From positions 40,680,590-40,744,589 of the forward strand of contig CM059199.1 in assembly GCA_030323885.1 (NCBI GenBank): a DNA stretch of 64,000 nt, written 5' to 3'. The notes under the pieces are model-generated. The model did no database searches and was not told the origin of the DNA. It worked only from the letters and a program-made list of their open reading frames with translations. This DNA comes from Branchipolynoe longqiensis. Its lineage: Eukaryota; Annelida; Polychaeta; Phyllodocida; Polynoidae. Shown one piece after another: positions 19,631 through 29,909 of the stretch. How positions within the stretch are numbered: position 1 is the stretch's first letter; every line of letters starts with the position of its first letter. The translations under genes and the position numbers were made by a program.

Positions 19631-19862
19631 CAATTAACCATAAATGCCAGCCGGTTACGTCAATCTAAGTACCTCATTGATGTCAGTTGCTTCCATAGTT
19701 CCAATGACAAGAAAAGCAGGAATTCTAACTTTCAGTACATTTGTGTCGGTGCTAAGCATATCAACAAGAAAGAAGAAGAAAAAACAAACAAACAGGATAC
19801 CCTTTGAAAATCTGAAATATCTCACTCGCTTCCTTGATATTCTTCCTTGAGCTATATATATA

Positions 19863-19896
<34 letters not shown>

Positions 19897-19910
19897 ATAT
19901 CATATATGTA

Positions 19911-20148
19911 TGAAGAGTTCAGGCACAAAACCATGTAAACAGCAATCTAAAAATGGAGATAAACATCGGAATCAAACTTTCAATAAGTTAGTTTTTTTAT
20001 ATTCCTACTTTTTTCTTCATTGCTCCATAACCATATGATCATATTACAAGTGGAATTGCTGAGAATTAAAATTATTTTCACATACAAATCTGTTATTTAA
20101 ACTACATTTTTGGATTTGTGTTTACATAGTTTTGCACCTGAACTCTTC

Positions 20149-20149
<1 letters not shown>
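19911..20149. mobile_element. TA-target MITE with about 45-bp TIRs
   Basis: Starts TGAAGAGTTCAGGCACAAAA and ends with the near inverse; TIR similarity extends about 45 bp. TA lies directly outside both ends, next to (TA)n runs at 19863-19893 and 20151-20190. The 239-bp interior is AT-rich without an ORF. TA target suggests Tc1/mariner mobilisation. Confidence 0.83.
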
Positions 20150-20190
<41 letters not shown>

Positions 20191-20194
<4 letters not shown>

Positions 20195-20576
20195 TTCAAG
20201 GAATATAGACAAAAGCCAGTCAGTCCATCGATAGTCAGAGAACTGAGCCCAAGACCGAGTTCTCGGGATACACAACAGCATCATGTGCAGGCATGGATGG
20301 AGGCCGTATAAATGAAATTATGGCTGCACATATGGCGGCCTTATCCAATAAGGAATCGGGCTGGAGCCGTCCTGGTGGTCACGTGGTCGCGGTCACGTGC
20401 TGCTGATCACGTGGATGACATGTGCAAATGAGATAACGCGCTGAGTGCGCACTGCCGAATGTCATTGTGGATACGTCATAGGGTGACGCTATAACATGAT
20501 AAGAACCGACGTGGTATCCATAGCAGCGGCTACTATAGATGCTTTCCAACATTGACCCACCCGCTGACGGCAGTGG
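20191..20576. other. Unique spacer with three clustered CACGTG boxes
   Basis: Three CACGTG hexamers with TCACGTG context lie within about 40 bp at 20378-20413. They could be E-box type regulatory sites, but no gene start is recognised nearby. The rest is unassigned. Confidence 0.35.
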
Positions 20577-20908
20577 CAAGGGAGTGGGACATAGCTCAGG
20601 TGGTAGAGTGTCCACCTGTGAAGGTGTGGGTCATCCTATCGATCCTGCTCAGTGGAGCCATTTGCATTTTGTGTTATTTTCCGTTGCAACCAGTGGTCCA
20701 CAACTAGTTCATCAAAGGCTGTGGTATGTGCTGTCCCGTGTGTGGGAATGTTCATATAAAAGACCCCTTGGTGCTTATCGGAAAGAGTAGCCTATATGGC
20801 TGTGGTAGGTTTCCTCCAATGAAATATGTCAGAATTACCATATGTTTGACGTCCAACAGCAGATGATGAAAATCAATGTGCTCTAGAGGAGTCGGTAAAG
20901 AAAACAAG
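20577..20908 (+). mobile_element. SINE-D, near full length
   Basis: A tRNA-like head, GGGACATAGCTCAGGTGGTAG with a box B-like GGTCATCCTATCGATCC, is followed by the conserved central block (GTGGTATGTGCTGTCCC, AAAGACCCCTTGGTGCTTAT, GAAAGAGTAGCC) and a TTGACGTCCAACAGCAGATG block. This order matches the truncated copy at 17,691. The central block supports a molluscan host. Confidence 0.8.
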
Positions 20909-21117
20909 CTTTAGTGATGGCAGTGGAAAGAACTACTTACATGTGCAGCAGCTGATTGTACAGCACACTGCGAGGAAGAGGTCTTATAGACGATTTCCCC
21001 CATCACTGTGCACATTGGTGGAAGTTGCAAGAACTATGTAGATGCCTTTCACCACCGACGCGTCCTCTGACGGCAGTGGCAAGAACTAATGTAAAGCATA
21101 GCAGCTTCTGCACAACA

Positions 21118-21285
21118 TGCGTTGAATCAAAGCAATGACTTAAACGTTTATTCTTGTCGCTACATACCCTGTCATTCACTGATTCAGCATTACTAGGAGA
21201 ATGCAAGGAGCGGTGGAATGGCAACGACCAATTGGCTGACCCTGCTTAATCACCCATGGAACAACAACAACAAAACTATAAAAAA
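21118..21285 (+). mobile_element. SINE-A fragment with T2-like tail
   Basis: GAATCAAAGCAATGACTTAAA and the following block match the SINE-A body. After GCAAGGAGC the sequence reads GGTGGAATGGCAACGACCAAT, similar to the T2 tail and not the T1 tail. Head missing; ends in an A-rich run. Confidence 0.6.
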
Positions 21286-21654
21286 AAAAACTATTCGACA
21301 CTAAATACAAAAGGCCACTTCCGGTAAGTATGTGCAGCAGTGCGTATTGCCGCTTTGCACTTCACCCCCCCCCCCTCCCCGACATACCCCCCCCCCCCAT
21401 ACCACAATATTACGGCCAGGGGTCTGGCTATTGGCTTGATAGATACCGACTTTGGCATCTCTCCCGGAAGTGACGTATTTACTGTGCCGGGTCAGCAGCC
21501 GCATGATTGGTTAGAACTTATGATCAACATTTGGCCAATCCGATCACGTGGCGCCATCGACTGTTGAACACTGTGCAGACCCTGTGCATATGGGCAGTAC
21601 ACTCAGCAACACGATAGGGTAGTGACACAGAACACACACCTGTTGTGGTCCAAC
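21286..21654. other. Spacer with promoter-like motifs and C-runs
   Basis: C-runs lie at 21365-21376 and 21388-21397. At 21450-21535 CCGGAAGTGACGTA, ATTGGTT, GGCCAATCC and CACGTGGCGCC occur, resembling the motif set at 17.3 kb on the other strand. No gene is recognised downstream. Confidence 0.35.
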
Positions 21655-21985
21655 CTGGCGCGGTTGCTTAATCGGGAGAGTGCGGGCCTCGCGTGTGGAA
21701 GGTTGAGAGTTTGGTTCCCGGTCGAGTCAAACCAATGACTTTTCAAATTGATACTTGTCGCTTCCTCGGCTGGCGCTCGGCATTAAAAGGATAGGATAAG
21801 GACTGGTTAGCTCAGTGACAGGATAATGTGACTGAGTGGGGTATCGGGTCATGGGGCTTGTGGCCTGGTCTCCCAGTGGGGCAGCACTATAAAGTTGCCA
21901 TGAGTGTGTACTGTCACAAGTTGGTACCTGTCCTGATATGAGCTTAGATGTTGCTAGGATGTAAAACAACAACAAACAAACCGCC
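21655..21985 (+). mobile_element. SINE-A copy with H2-type head, T1 tail
   Basis: The H2-like head (GCGCGGTTGCTTAATCGGGAG, GTTTGGTTCCCGG) is followed by full body and tail ending ACAACAACAAACAAACC. A GGGGTGGGAT tandem array (22005-22072) follows. Confidence 0.84.
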
Positions 21986-21997
21986 GTGGTCCAGGGC

Positions 21998-22085
21998 CCC
22001 TGCGGGGGGTGGGATGGGGGTGGGATGGGGGTGGGATGGGGGTGGGATGGGGTGGGATGGGGGTGGGGGCACATCTCCCGCCCCG
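21998..22085. repeat. GGGGTGGGAT decamer array
   Basis: About six units of a G-rich 10-11 bp repeat lie just after the SINE tail. The plus strand has repeated G3-G5 runs that could form a G-quadruplex. Confidence 0.75.
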
Positions 22086-22139
22086 TTGAGTGAGAGCACA
22101 ATGAGGAACTGGTGCGTGTAAGCTGTAGTGATTGGGGTT

Positions 22140-22190
22140 CTTAATGACCTTAGATATTTTTAGGACCTAAAACAACAATAAACATACATA
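22140..22190 (+). mobile_element. SINE-A 3'-terminal remnant
   Basis: Only AATGACCTTAGATATTTTTAG and the A-rich tail are recognisable, about 50 bp. Confidence 0.55.
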
Positions 22191-22783
22191 ATATTGATAT
22201 CAGAACGAGGGATGCGCCCCAAAAAACCTCAGTGTTGAGGTTGGTATAAGGTCTCTTGTGCAAATATTATTCTGGGAGCGTTCTAGAAAGTATAGGTTGG
22301 TACTGGTGGAGCTGTCTGGAATGCAAACAACTCTGTACTAATGGTGGTGCATTAGTCAGTTTGGGTGGTATATAGACAGTGGCATGGGTGCCAGAGGCCA
22401 GTTTGACACAGGAATTCTGTTTTAATAAATAGGGCGGGCATTGGGTTGCCAGGGAGATAGTCCACTCCAAAACATATATGATCGTTTGTTTTGTGTTCAT
22501 AGAAATAATACTGCCTGTATCATATATATATATATATACATGCTATGACGTAGCTTTTATTATAAGGCATGGATTGATAGATATAATATTATGTACATAT
22601 TATTATTGATAATGTACTATGTCGTTATTTTATTATACTGCTATTTGAGTATACAAGTATTATATTAATACACTGACATACTTAAACGGTTCCCATTACT
22701 CTTTATTTTAATTTTACAATATTCTCATTTTTATTTGTATTCTTCTTTAATATATGTATGGGTTTCCACATGTCTATGCGAGG
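22191..22783. other. No gene seen; AT-rich
   Basis: Mostly unique AT-rich sequence with a short (TA)n at 22523-22537. A 77-codon minus frame at 22267-22500 is not recognised. Confidence 0.4.
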
Positions 22784-23092
22784 TGGAGGTTTACGTCCTG
22801 GAAACATCTAAGGTCATATCAGAATCGGTACCGACTTGTGGCAGTGCACACTCATGGTGACTTTTTCGTGCTGCTCCACTGGGAGACCAGGCCACCAGCC
22901 CCCTCACCTGATATCCCACTCAGTCACATTATCCTGACACTGAGCCAACCAGTCCTTGCCCTATCCTAATAATGCTGGGCACCTGGCTAAGAAGCAACAA
23001 GTATCAATTTTTAAGTCATTGGTTTGACTCGACCAGGGTTCGAACCCATTAGTTTGAATCCCATGATCTACCAAGCGGGGAGCTGGACAGTC
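22784..23092 (-). mobile_element. SINE-A copy (H1 head partly degraded)
   Basis: The plus reading goes from GAGGTTTACGTCCTGGAAAC through CAGTCACATTATCCTGACAC to GGTTCGAACCCATTAG and CCATGATCTACCAAGC. The last part of the head is lost. Confidence 0.82.
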
Positions 23093-23093
23093 T

Positions 23094-23377
23094 GTGATGA
23101 AGAATTGCATAAATTATACTGCTGGTGTCACTTCTTTACGGGACCAGCCTCATTCAAAGATGTTAGAATTCTCCAATGATATGCCTGTGTTACATCAAAT
23201 AGTAAAACCGTCATTGAACTATATCACCGGTGAACGTCTGCCTTGGGCTATCAATCTATCAAGGCATAAACCAGTTTTGTGTAATTTAATTGTCCTTCCC
23301 ATGATGGGACACCTGCTTTGTTCGGACATTATTTGTCTGGATGCAGAATTGTCCTTTGATGGCAAACATTATTGTAT
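23094..23377 (+). CDS. Open reading frame of unknown nature (possible exon or chance ORF)
   Basis: A frame from the ATG at 23094 stays open for about 94 codons of non-repetitive sequence before running into the SINE at 23379, where it ends at 23405. The translation has ordinary amino-acid composition (for example NYITGERLPWAINLSRHKP and NLIVLPMMGHLLCSDIICLD) with no recognised domain or repeat. It has no homologue in this window. It may be a remnant of an old element, an exon, or chance. Interruption by a SINE argues against a functional full-length product. Confidence 0.25.
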
Positions 23378-23378
23378 A

Positions 23379-23605
23379 TCCAGACGGGATGGCCGAATGA
23401 GTTAGATTGTCCATCTCCCGTGTTGGTAGATTGTGGGATCGTGGTTTCGAACCCTGGTCGAGTAAAACCCAATGACTTACACATTTATACTTGTCGCTTC
23501 CTAGCCTGCCGCTTGGCATTCTTAGGGTAGGGCAAGGAGCAGTGGAATGAGGAAGACCAATCGTCCGCGATTGAAATTTCCGCTGCTTTATCAACTAATG
23601 TACAA
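23379..23605 (+). mobile_element. SINE-A variant with T2 tail (H1 head)
   Basis: The H1 head CCAGACGGGATGGCCGAATG and the first body block are followed by AGCAGTGGAATGAGGAAGAC, CAATCGTCCGCGATTGAAAT and CTGCTTTATCAACTAATG in place of the T1 tail. The same tail occurs at 61,333 and, on the minus strand, at 45,560, 56,256 and 59,742. It is a second tail module on the same head. Confidence 0.82.
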
Positions 23606-23672
23606 CCCCCCCCAAGAAATATATATATCATGTAATTCATTATGTGAATATGAATCATCAACTTATTCTATA

Positions 23673-24013
23673 CCAGACAAGGTAGCTGAATCAGTAAGAG
23701 CACATACTTCTTATGTGGCAGGACGTGTGTTTGATTCCAGGTCGAGTCAAAGCAATGACTTACAACATTGATACTTATGGCTCCCTAGCCTTGCGTTCGT
23801 CATTACTAGGATATGGCAAGGACTGGTTCACTCAGTATCAGGATAATGTAACTGAGTGGAAAATCGTGTCATGGTGCTAGCGACTTTATCTCTCAGTAGA
23901 TCAGCACTATAGAGTCACCATGAGTGTACACAGTCACAAATCAGTGCCCATTCTGATATGACCTTAGATGTTGCCAGGATGCAAACCTCAAACTAACCAA
24001 ACAAACAACAAAA
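23673..24013 (+). mobile_element. SINE-A copy with H2-type head, T1 tail
   Basis: The head GGTAGCTGAATCAGTAAGAGC with TTTGATTCCAGG, the body and the T1 tail to AACCAAACAAACAACAAAAC are complete. Confidence 0.83.
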
Positions 24014-24342
24014 CCTTAGTCTATACTATATCTCACTGCTATATCATGCATGAATATAATCCATTTTAATTTAGTTCCCCACTATACCGCTTCGGCGCCA
24101 CATGCATAAATGAAAACCAAAATATAATCGAAAAACCAAAGAAGTCTGAAGCTCCCTAACTTTACACCACAAACACATTTACAGAAATTATTGATAACAG
24201 AAATCAATCCGTATGGATTATGACCACTACTGCACAGCGGCAAAAACAAGTGCGTGCTCTTAACCATTACGAGCAGAACAAACAAACGATCACTAACAAA
24301 TAATTGTTTTTAAACAAAAAAACTTTGCCGTGTTACTGGTAA
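24014..24342. other. No gene seen
   Basis: AT-rich spacer; nothing recognised. Confidence 0.4.
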
Positions 24343-24689
24343 AGTTGCATAGTCCGATGGTTTTGAGTTTCTATCATTTTCTGAGCGAGATATATTAGGT
24401 TGATCATTATAAGATACCTTACTTTCGTTTGAAGTAACTTTTATTTTTAAATGCTAAATTTGAGATATTTAAAGTACAAACATGCCAAATTAAGTTTGGC
24501 AAGCACGCCAAAACTCTGACAACATAGGATTCTGCAGTAACAGATTCTATTAAATTGCATCATTATTACCTTCTATGTGATGACAAATGCTTAATAAGTG
24601 CACCAGTATCTAACTTAGATATGTAGAATCAAATCTAGGTAATTGTTTTGGTTTTAAAAATGTGATATTTTCATCGGACTATGCAGCTT
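24343..24689. mobile_element. TTAA-type MITE, best preserved copy
   Basis: The element starts AGTTGCATAGTCCGATGG and ends CATCGGACTATGCAGCTT, so both TIRs are intact over about 18 bp. Length is 347 bp, AT-rich, no ORF. Flanking TTAA is degraded here but visible at the 58,924 and 2,411 copies. Confidence 0.82.
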
Positions 24690-25917
24690 GAAGCATAGCT
24701 AGTGAGTGGAGAGGTGGCTGTAGGTGGGGGAGTGGAGGTGGAGGTGAGATATGTGGGAGGGTGACAGAGATAGATTGCTTCTGCATATTATGTTACAAAA
24801 GAGTTATGTTAGAGAATATGCCCACGTAGTATTCTGACACATTGCACTGCACTACGAGGGCGGTGTATGTAGGTATATGTGTGTAGGTCTGTGTGTAAAT
24901 GTGTGTAGGTGTGTATGGGTGTTTTTAGGTGTATGTAGAGGTGTGTCCGTTTGTAAGTCTATGTATTTTGACTTTGGGGGTGGTTTGTAACCTTACGATG
25001 GTTACTGGTTGCAGAACTGCAACATTAATAGAGAGGCTCTGATAAATCTGCCCAATATTTGGTTGAAGACTTAACTTCAGTAGGGACTGTTGTAGAAGCT
25101 GGGGACATCTTTACAATGTTGTAATGGCGAAGCGTTGAGGCGGCCCCAAATCTCTTCGGTCCAGCAGTAGTTGAGCGATAGTTGGCACTTGTATTCAGTC
25201 GACAGCAGCAAGGGTTTCTAAGAACGGCGGGTTAAAGATGGGTGCAGCAAAAAACAACATTGCCAGTCTGCTCACTCCAAAGAAACTCGACACCAAAGCA
25301 ATGAAGGGCCTTACATTTGGGAGATTTGAAAAGCACCAAATGCAATAAAATAGACAAGAAATATACACCATTTCATTGAAGAAGATCGAGCATTGATATT
25401 TTGTCTCATGAATCACAGATTTATTCATGACTCAGCAAAATAGCAGCCCGTCTGAACGCACCAACAACCAGCACATACACGACCCTACCAGTCGCTTCGG
25501 CGGATATCTTGTTTTATTCTTTGCTTTTATCTTCCCAACATCGCTATATTCCGGACGGCAAAAGACATTTTCATGACAACTGGCAAGATTAGCCGACCAA
25601 ACTTCCATTAACGCAGTACAACATTTTCGCAGGAGAACCGGCGAGAGAGCGAGGTTCTTCTGACAGCAGACGACATTTCGCTACAATAATATAGCCCGAT
25701 TCCACTCATCCAGATGATTTCCTTTGCCAGCCGCCAGACGGTGACACTGCTTCCCGCCAAATTCAAAGCAGACGACACCTGCGCACTGCAGAAGGCGTTC
25801 TTTTCTTGCGCTCCCTCCCTCCCCCTCCCTCTCACACACCTCCACACGCACCTTCCTTTCGGCCCCTTCTACCTCCTCACATTCCCCCCTATCTCACTCC
25901 CTACCTTCCGTATACAG
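24690..25917. other. Unique region, no confirmed gene; one 36-codon ORF noted
   Basis: After G-rich and GTGTAGGT-type repeats (24720-24960) the sequence from about 25000 to 25800 shows no repeats. An ATG at about 25239 opens 36 codons beginning MGAAKNNIASLLTPKKLD and ends at TAA near 25347. It is too short to interpret. Minus frames at 25195-25428 and 25608-25847 are not recognised. A C-rich stretch precedes the SINE. Confidence 0.3.
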
Positions 25918-26242
25918 TACAGGACGCGGTGGTCGAATCGGTAGAGCGCAGACTTCCCGTGCGGAAGGTCGCGAGTTCTGATCCGGGACGAATCAAACCA
26001 AGGACTTATAAAATTGGTACTTGTCACTACATATTCTACTGCTTGGCATTAATAGGATAGGACAAGGAGTGGTTTGCACAGTATGAGGATAATGTGAATG
26101 TGTGTGATATCAAGTCATGGTCGCGGTGACCCAGTGGAGCAGCATTATAACATCGCCCTAAGTGTGCACTGCCACAAGTTGGTACCCTCCTGATATGACC
26201 TTAGATGTTGCTAGGGTGTAGAATAACAACAAACAAACAAAA
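25918..26242 (+). mobile_element. SINE-A copy with H2 head, T1 tail
   Basis: A well-kept H2 head (GCGGTGGTCGAATCGGTAGAG, CTTCCCGTGCGGAAGGTCGC) is followed by a diverged body and tail ending AACAACAAACAAACAAAA. Confidence 0.84.
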
Positions 26243-26739
26243 TTTCTTCTACAGTGCCCCATGCCCCCAACCACTCCCCTCTCCCCACCTTCATTATACA
26301 GTCCCCATGCCCACCCCCCCCCCCCCCCCCCAGTCCCCAACTTCATTATACAGTCCCCAACCCCTCCACCACCTCCCCAGTCCTCCAGCTTCCCTGTACA
26401 TCCCCCATACCCCCCCCCCCCACACACACACACTCCCATCCTGCGTTACCTCTCCGCCTCTCCTCCTCCCCCACCGTCCAACCCCCCACCCATGGGTGAT
26501 CGATGCTGGCCCCTGGTGGCGGACAGGTGAACTCAGTGGGCATAACAAGGTTTAAGGCAGTCGCCCTGACGGCCCTTCGGACCTCACATGTCGTGGGTAG
26601 TTCCCGGCGCCCGCTCGGAAATATGTTCCCCTCACAACAGCCCCGCCCCCACACTCCCACTCTCCCTCCCACCCACACCCTGCTTCCGTCTCCACCACCC
26701 TCCCTGCCAGCCCGCTGTCCCCGGACCGCGTATTCAATG
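26243..26739. other. C-rich spacer
   Basis: Long C-rich tracts lie at 26255-26500, including an uninterrupted C-run of about 18 near 26315-26332. The 26500-26640 part is more mixed and unassigned. Long homopolymers here may hide assembly errors. Confidence 0.5.
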
Positions 26740-27970
26740 ATGGTTTTGGTGGAGGTGCTGGTAGGGGGTGAAGGTGGGGGTAGGGAGTGGTGTGTGGAGT
26801 GGGGAAGGAGCTGGTGTGGAATTGGGGTGGGGGTGGATGTGCTGGTGGGGGTGAAGGTGGGGTGAAGGTGGGTGGGGGTAGGGAGTGGTGTGTGGGGTGG
26901 GGGAGGAGCTGGGCTGGAATGTGGGTGGGGTGGTTGTGCTGGTGGGGGTGAAGGTTGGGGTAGGGAGTGGTGTGTGGATTGCGGGAGGAGCTGGTGTGAA
27001 ATGGGCGTGGGGGTGGAAGTGCTGGTGGGGGTGAAGGTGGGGCTGAAGGTGGGTGGGTTTAGGGAGTGGTCTGTGGAGTGGGGGGGGGGGCCGGGGTGGA
27101 TAAGGGGTGGGGTGGATGTGCTGGTGGGGGTGAAGGTGGGGGTGAAGGTGGGTGGGGGTAGGGAGTGGTGTGTGGAGTGGGGGAGGAGCTGGGGTGGAAT
27201 GGGGTTGGGGGTGGATGTGCTGGTGGGGGTGAAGGTGGAGGTGAAGGTGGGGGTGAAGGTGGGTGTAGGGAGTGGTGGGTGGGGTGGGGGATTAGCTGGG
27301 GTGGAATGGGGGTGGGGGGCTGTGCTGGTGGGGGTGAAGGTGGGAGTAGGGAGTGGTGTGTGGGGTGGGGGAGTAGCTGGGGGGAATGTGGGTGGGGTGG
27401 TGTGCTGGTGGGGGTGAAGGTGGAGGTAGGGAGTGGTGGGTGGAGTGGGGGAGGAGTTGGTGTGGGAATGGGGGGGTGGATGTGCTGGTGGGGGTGAAGG
27501 TGGGGGTAGAGAGTGGTGTGTGGAGTGGGGGAGGAGCTGGTGTGGAATGTGGGTGGGGTGGGGTGCGCTGGTGGGGGGTGAAGGTCGGGGTAGGGAGTGG
27601 TGTGTGGAGTGGGGGAGGAGCTGGTGTGGAATGGGGGTGGGGTGGCTGTGCTGGTGGGGGTGAAGGTCGGGGTAGGGAGTGGTGTGTGGAGTGGGGGAGG
27701 AGCTGGGGTGGAATGTGGGTGGGGTGGTTGTGCTGGTGGGGGTGAAGGTGGGGGTAGGGAGTGGTGTGTGGAGTGGGGGAGGAGCTGGTGTGGAATGGGG
27801 GTGGGGGTGGATGTGCTGGTGGGGGTGGAGGTGGGTGGGGGTAGGGAGTGGTGGGTGGAGTGGGGGAGGAGCTGGGCTGGAATGGGGGTGGGGGTGGATG
27901 TGCTGGTGGGGGTTAAGGTGGGGGTGGAGGTGGGTGGGTGTAGGGAGTGGTGGGTGGAGTGAGGGTGTAA
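26740..27970. repeat. G-rich minisatellite, unit about 82-108 bp
   Basis: About 14 units contain GCTGGTGGGGGTGAAGGTGG, then GTAGGGAGTGGTGTGTGGAG, then GGGGGAGGAGCTGG. Unit starts lie near 26842, 26938, 27020, 27119, 27218, 27326, 27406, 27486, 27568, 27650, 27736, 27817 and 27902. The plus strand has dense G-runs with quadruplex potential. A 586-codon minus frame rich in Pro, Thr, His and Ser spans the array and is judged an artefact of stop-free composition. Confidence 0.9.
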
Positions 27971-28149
27971 TGGGAGGGTGTAGTGAGGGTGCCGGTAGGG
28001 AGTGTGGGTGGTGTTGAGTAGGAGTGGGTGAGGTGAGGGTATGTCCTCTTCGTGTGTGATTTACTTCGCTGCCGCCCAGAGCAGTAGTGCCAGTCGTGGT
28101 CGACAATTCTGGTCATGTTCTCTGTGCAAATACACACACGGGTGTATAC

Positions 28150-28328
28150 ATATATATGTATATACAATTCCTCCGAGTGAGTGGAGGATTGGCACCGCAC
28201 AGGAGGTGGAGCGGTGCATGATGGTACCCCACCCCCACCCCACCCGGATAGGGGGGGGGGGGGGAGTGCAGGACACTACCGGCATTATTACACACGATAA
28301 AGGGTTTGTCACTATCCATATATACATA
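28150..28328 (+). repeat. Short dispersed repeat X next to DIRS copy 2
   Basis: Aligns with 13700-13860: CTCCGAGTGAGTGGAGGA, GAGCGGTGCATGATGG, a C-rich block facing a 14-G run, TTATTACACACGATAA and CACTATCCATATATA. The left end of DIRS copy 2 starts three bases after it. Confidence 0.65.
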
Positions 28329-28330
28329 TA

Positions 28331-28448
28331 TAGATTAGTTAGACGAATCTTACCTTGGTATAGATGATGGATAACTGTTGTTTTACCGAGGTATAAGCCT
28401 CGGCTAGACGTGGGTGAGGGAGAGGTAAGCACATCCGGGTACAGCAAT
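28331..28448. repeat. DIRS copy 2: left ITR
   Basis: The outer 88 bp are specific to this end and are copied inversely in the ICR. The inner 32 bp, from AGGGAGAGGTAAGC, are shared inversely with the right ITR at 33629-33660. Confidence 0.93.
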
Positions 28449-28552
28449 CTTTACCTACTAATTCAGGATAAAATGATCTCTAAAATTCTAAATACTAATG
28501 TTTCCTTGGTATAAGCAAAGGACTAGACGTGGCAGGGTGTGGAGGGTGGGCC

Positions 28553-28685
28553 CTCACCCACGTCTAGCCGAGGCTTATACCTCGGTAAAACAACAGTTAT
28601 CCATCATCTATACCAAGGTAAGATTCGTCTAACTAATCTATTTTACCTCGGTATATAGCCTCAGGCTAGCCGCAGGCTAGGGAGA
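28553..28685. repeat. DIRS copy 2: internal complementary region
   Basis: The segment is the inverse of the left terminus (28553-28640) joined directly to the inverse of the right terminus (28641-28685). It would pair with the joined ends of the element and is the template feature of the DIRS replication model. Confidence 0.93.
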
Positions 28686-28799
28686 CTTTACGTAATATCA
28701 TTTTATCCTGATATTTTATTTTATTTATGTTTTGTGGTATGGAACGTTGGGTAACCTTATATGTTTGTGACAATGGTATGTTCTCACCTTTTTTTGACT

Positions 28800-29909
28800 T
28801 TAATGTTGTAGCAGTCGCCGTGCGACGCCACTTGGCTTTTCCAATCGCTTGTTATAATGTCTAGCAAACGATCGTTCGGTCTTCCATCCTGCATGCGCCA
28901 GTATGCGCTTGACCGAAATGCCTAAGAGGCGTGCCTTTGACACCATGGCTCCTCTTGTTGAGTGTGACGCATATTTGTCCGTATCCACTCCTGCCATCTT
29001 TAGGACAGTAATTGTCCATCTGGCGAGCGTATCTCTTGATATGCCCTTGTGTGGCTTAATAAAGCTTATCAACAATTGTCTTGAGTTTCTAACTCCTTGT
29101 GTCTTGGATATATATGTTCTGATCGCGGAAACTACACACAGTTTCGGATTGTCTTTGAATTGTGTTACATCAATTGACGACAAAGGGTCACCTAAACGAT
29201 TAGATTTTAACAATGTTGTCAAATCGAAGGTCGCTTGCCTTCTATCTATTTCCAGTCCATCGAGTGAAAGTGCCACTATAGTCTGGCCTCGATGACCTGT
29301 GACTAACAGTAATAACAGTGCTAACTTAAACCCTAATTGTTTTATATCTAGAAAACTATTATGTGGCCAATTGTTAAACATTTTAAATACCAGTGACACA
29401 TCCCAAAATCGGTCATATTTTGGTTTAGGTGGGTTTCGTTCATAAATTCCCTTTAGTACCCATGATATAACATGGTGTTTACCCATTGTATCTCCCCTTG
29501 TTCTGGGAAGGATAATCGAGAGAGCGCACCTGGCAGCATTAATTGCGCCGTAACCTAGCCCTTCTTGTTCTAACATTCTAAAGAATCTGCACACTTGGGC
29601 AATAGTTGGGTTCATGGGTTTAACCTTGTGAATAAGACAATAAACGCCCCATTTTTTCAAATATGTGGTATACATTTTAACTGTTCCTTTTCTCCACGCA
29701 TGTGACACTAGCCGTTCTTGTGTAATTTTGTCTAAACCAAATTGTTCTAGGTATTTATTTAGAAAAGGAATGCAAGCAACGGTGTTGTTGCTACGTTGCC
29801 GTGATGTTCCAGAGGGCCTTGGTGAGTTAGATTTCCTCGGGATTTTGGGAATCTGAGGCAATCTCGGGCTGTCGAGGCTAGTCCTGCTAGCCACGGCTGT
29901 GTGTCCCAT
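28800..29909 (-). CDS. DIRS tyrosine recombinase (integrase)
   Basis: The 369-residue product is a phage-integrase-type tyrosine recombinase that would integrate the circular cDNA. Catalytic residues are readable: Arg207 in TGHRGQT, His316 and Arg319 in HSTRG, His339 in LAHAGW, and the nucleophile Tyr352 in FARHYNKR. The C-terminal catalytic core follows an N-terminal DNA-binding-like region (about residues 45-150). The ATG at 29909 is a true ATG and lies inside the end of the RT frame, with a 151-bp overlap; the recombinase is in the -1 frame relative to RT. Expression may be by internal initiation or frameshift (inference). Length and motif order are typical for DIRS recombinases. No stops or frameshifts are seen. 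Confidence 0.93.
   Translation of the reverse strand: MGHTAVASRTSLDSPRLPQIPKIPRKSNSPRPSGTSRQRSNNTVACIPFLNKYLEQFGLDKITQERLVSHAWRKGTVKMYTTYLKKWGVYCLIHKVKPMNPTIAQVCRFFRMLEQEGLGYGAINAARCALSIILPRTRGDTMGKHHVISWVLKGIYERNPPKPKYDRFWDVSLVFKMFNNWPHNSFLDIKQLGFKLALLLLLVTGHRGQTIVALSLDGLEIDRRQATFDLTTLLKSNRLGDPLSSIDVTQFKDNPKLCVVSAIRTYISKTQGVRNSRQLLISFIKPHKGISRDTLARWTITVLKMAGVDTDKYASHSTRGAMVSKARLLGISVKRILAHAGWKTERSFARHYNKRLEKPSGVARRLLQH

Noticed and set aside
26346..28106. 586-codon minus-strand open frame rich in Pro, Thr, His and Ser
   Set aside because: It coincides with a G-rich minisatellite that is almost free of stop codons; overlapping long frames exist in other registers. No domain, start context or splice signal.
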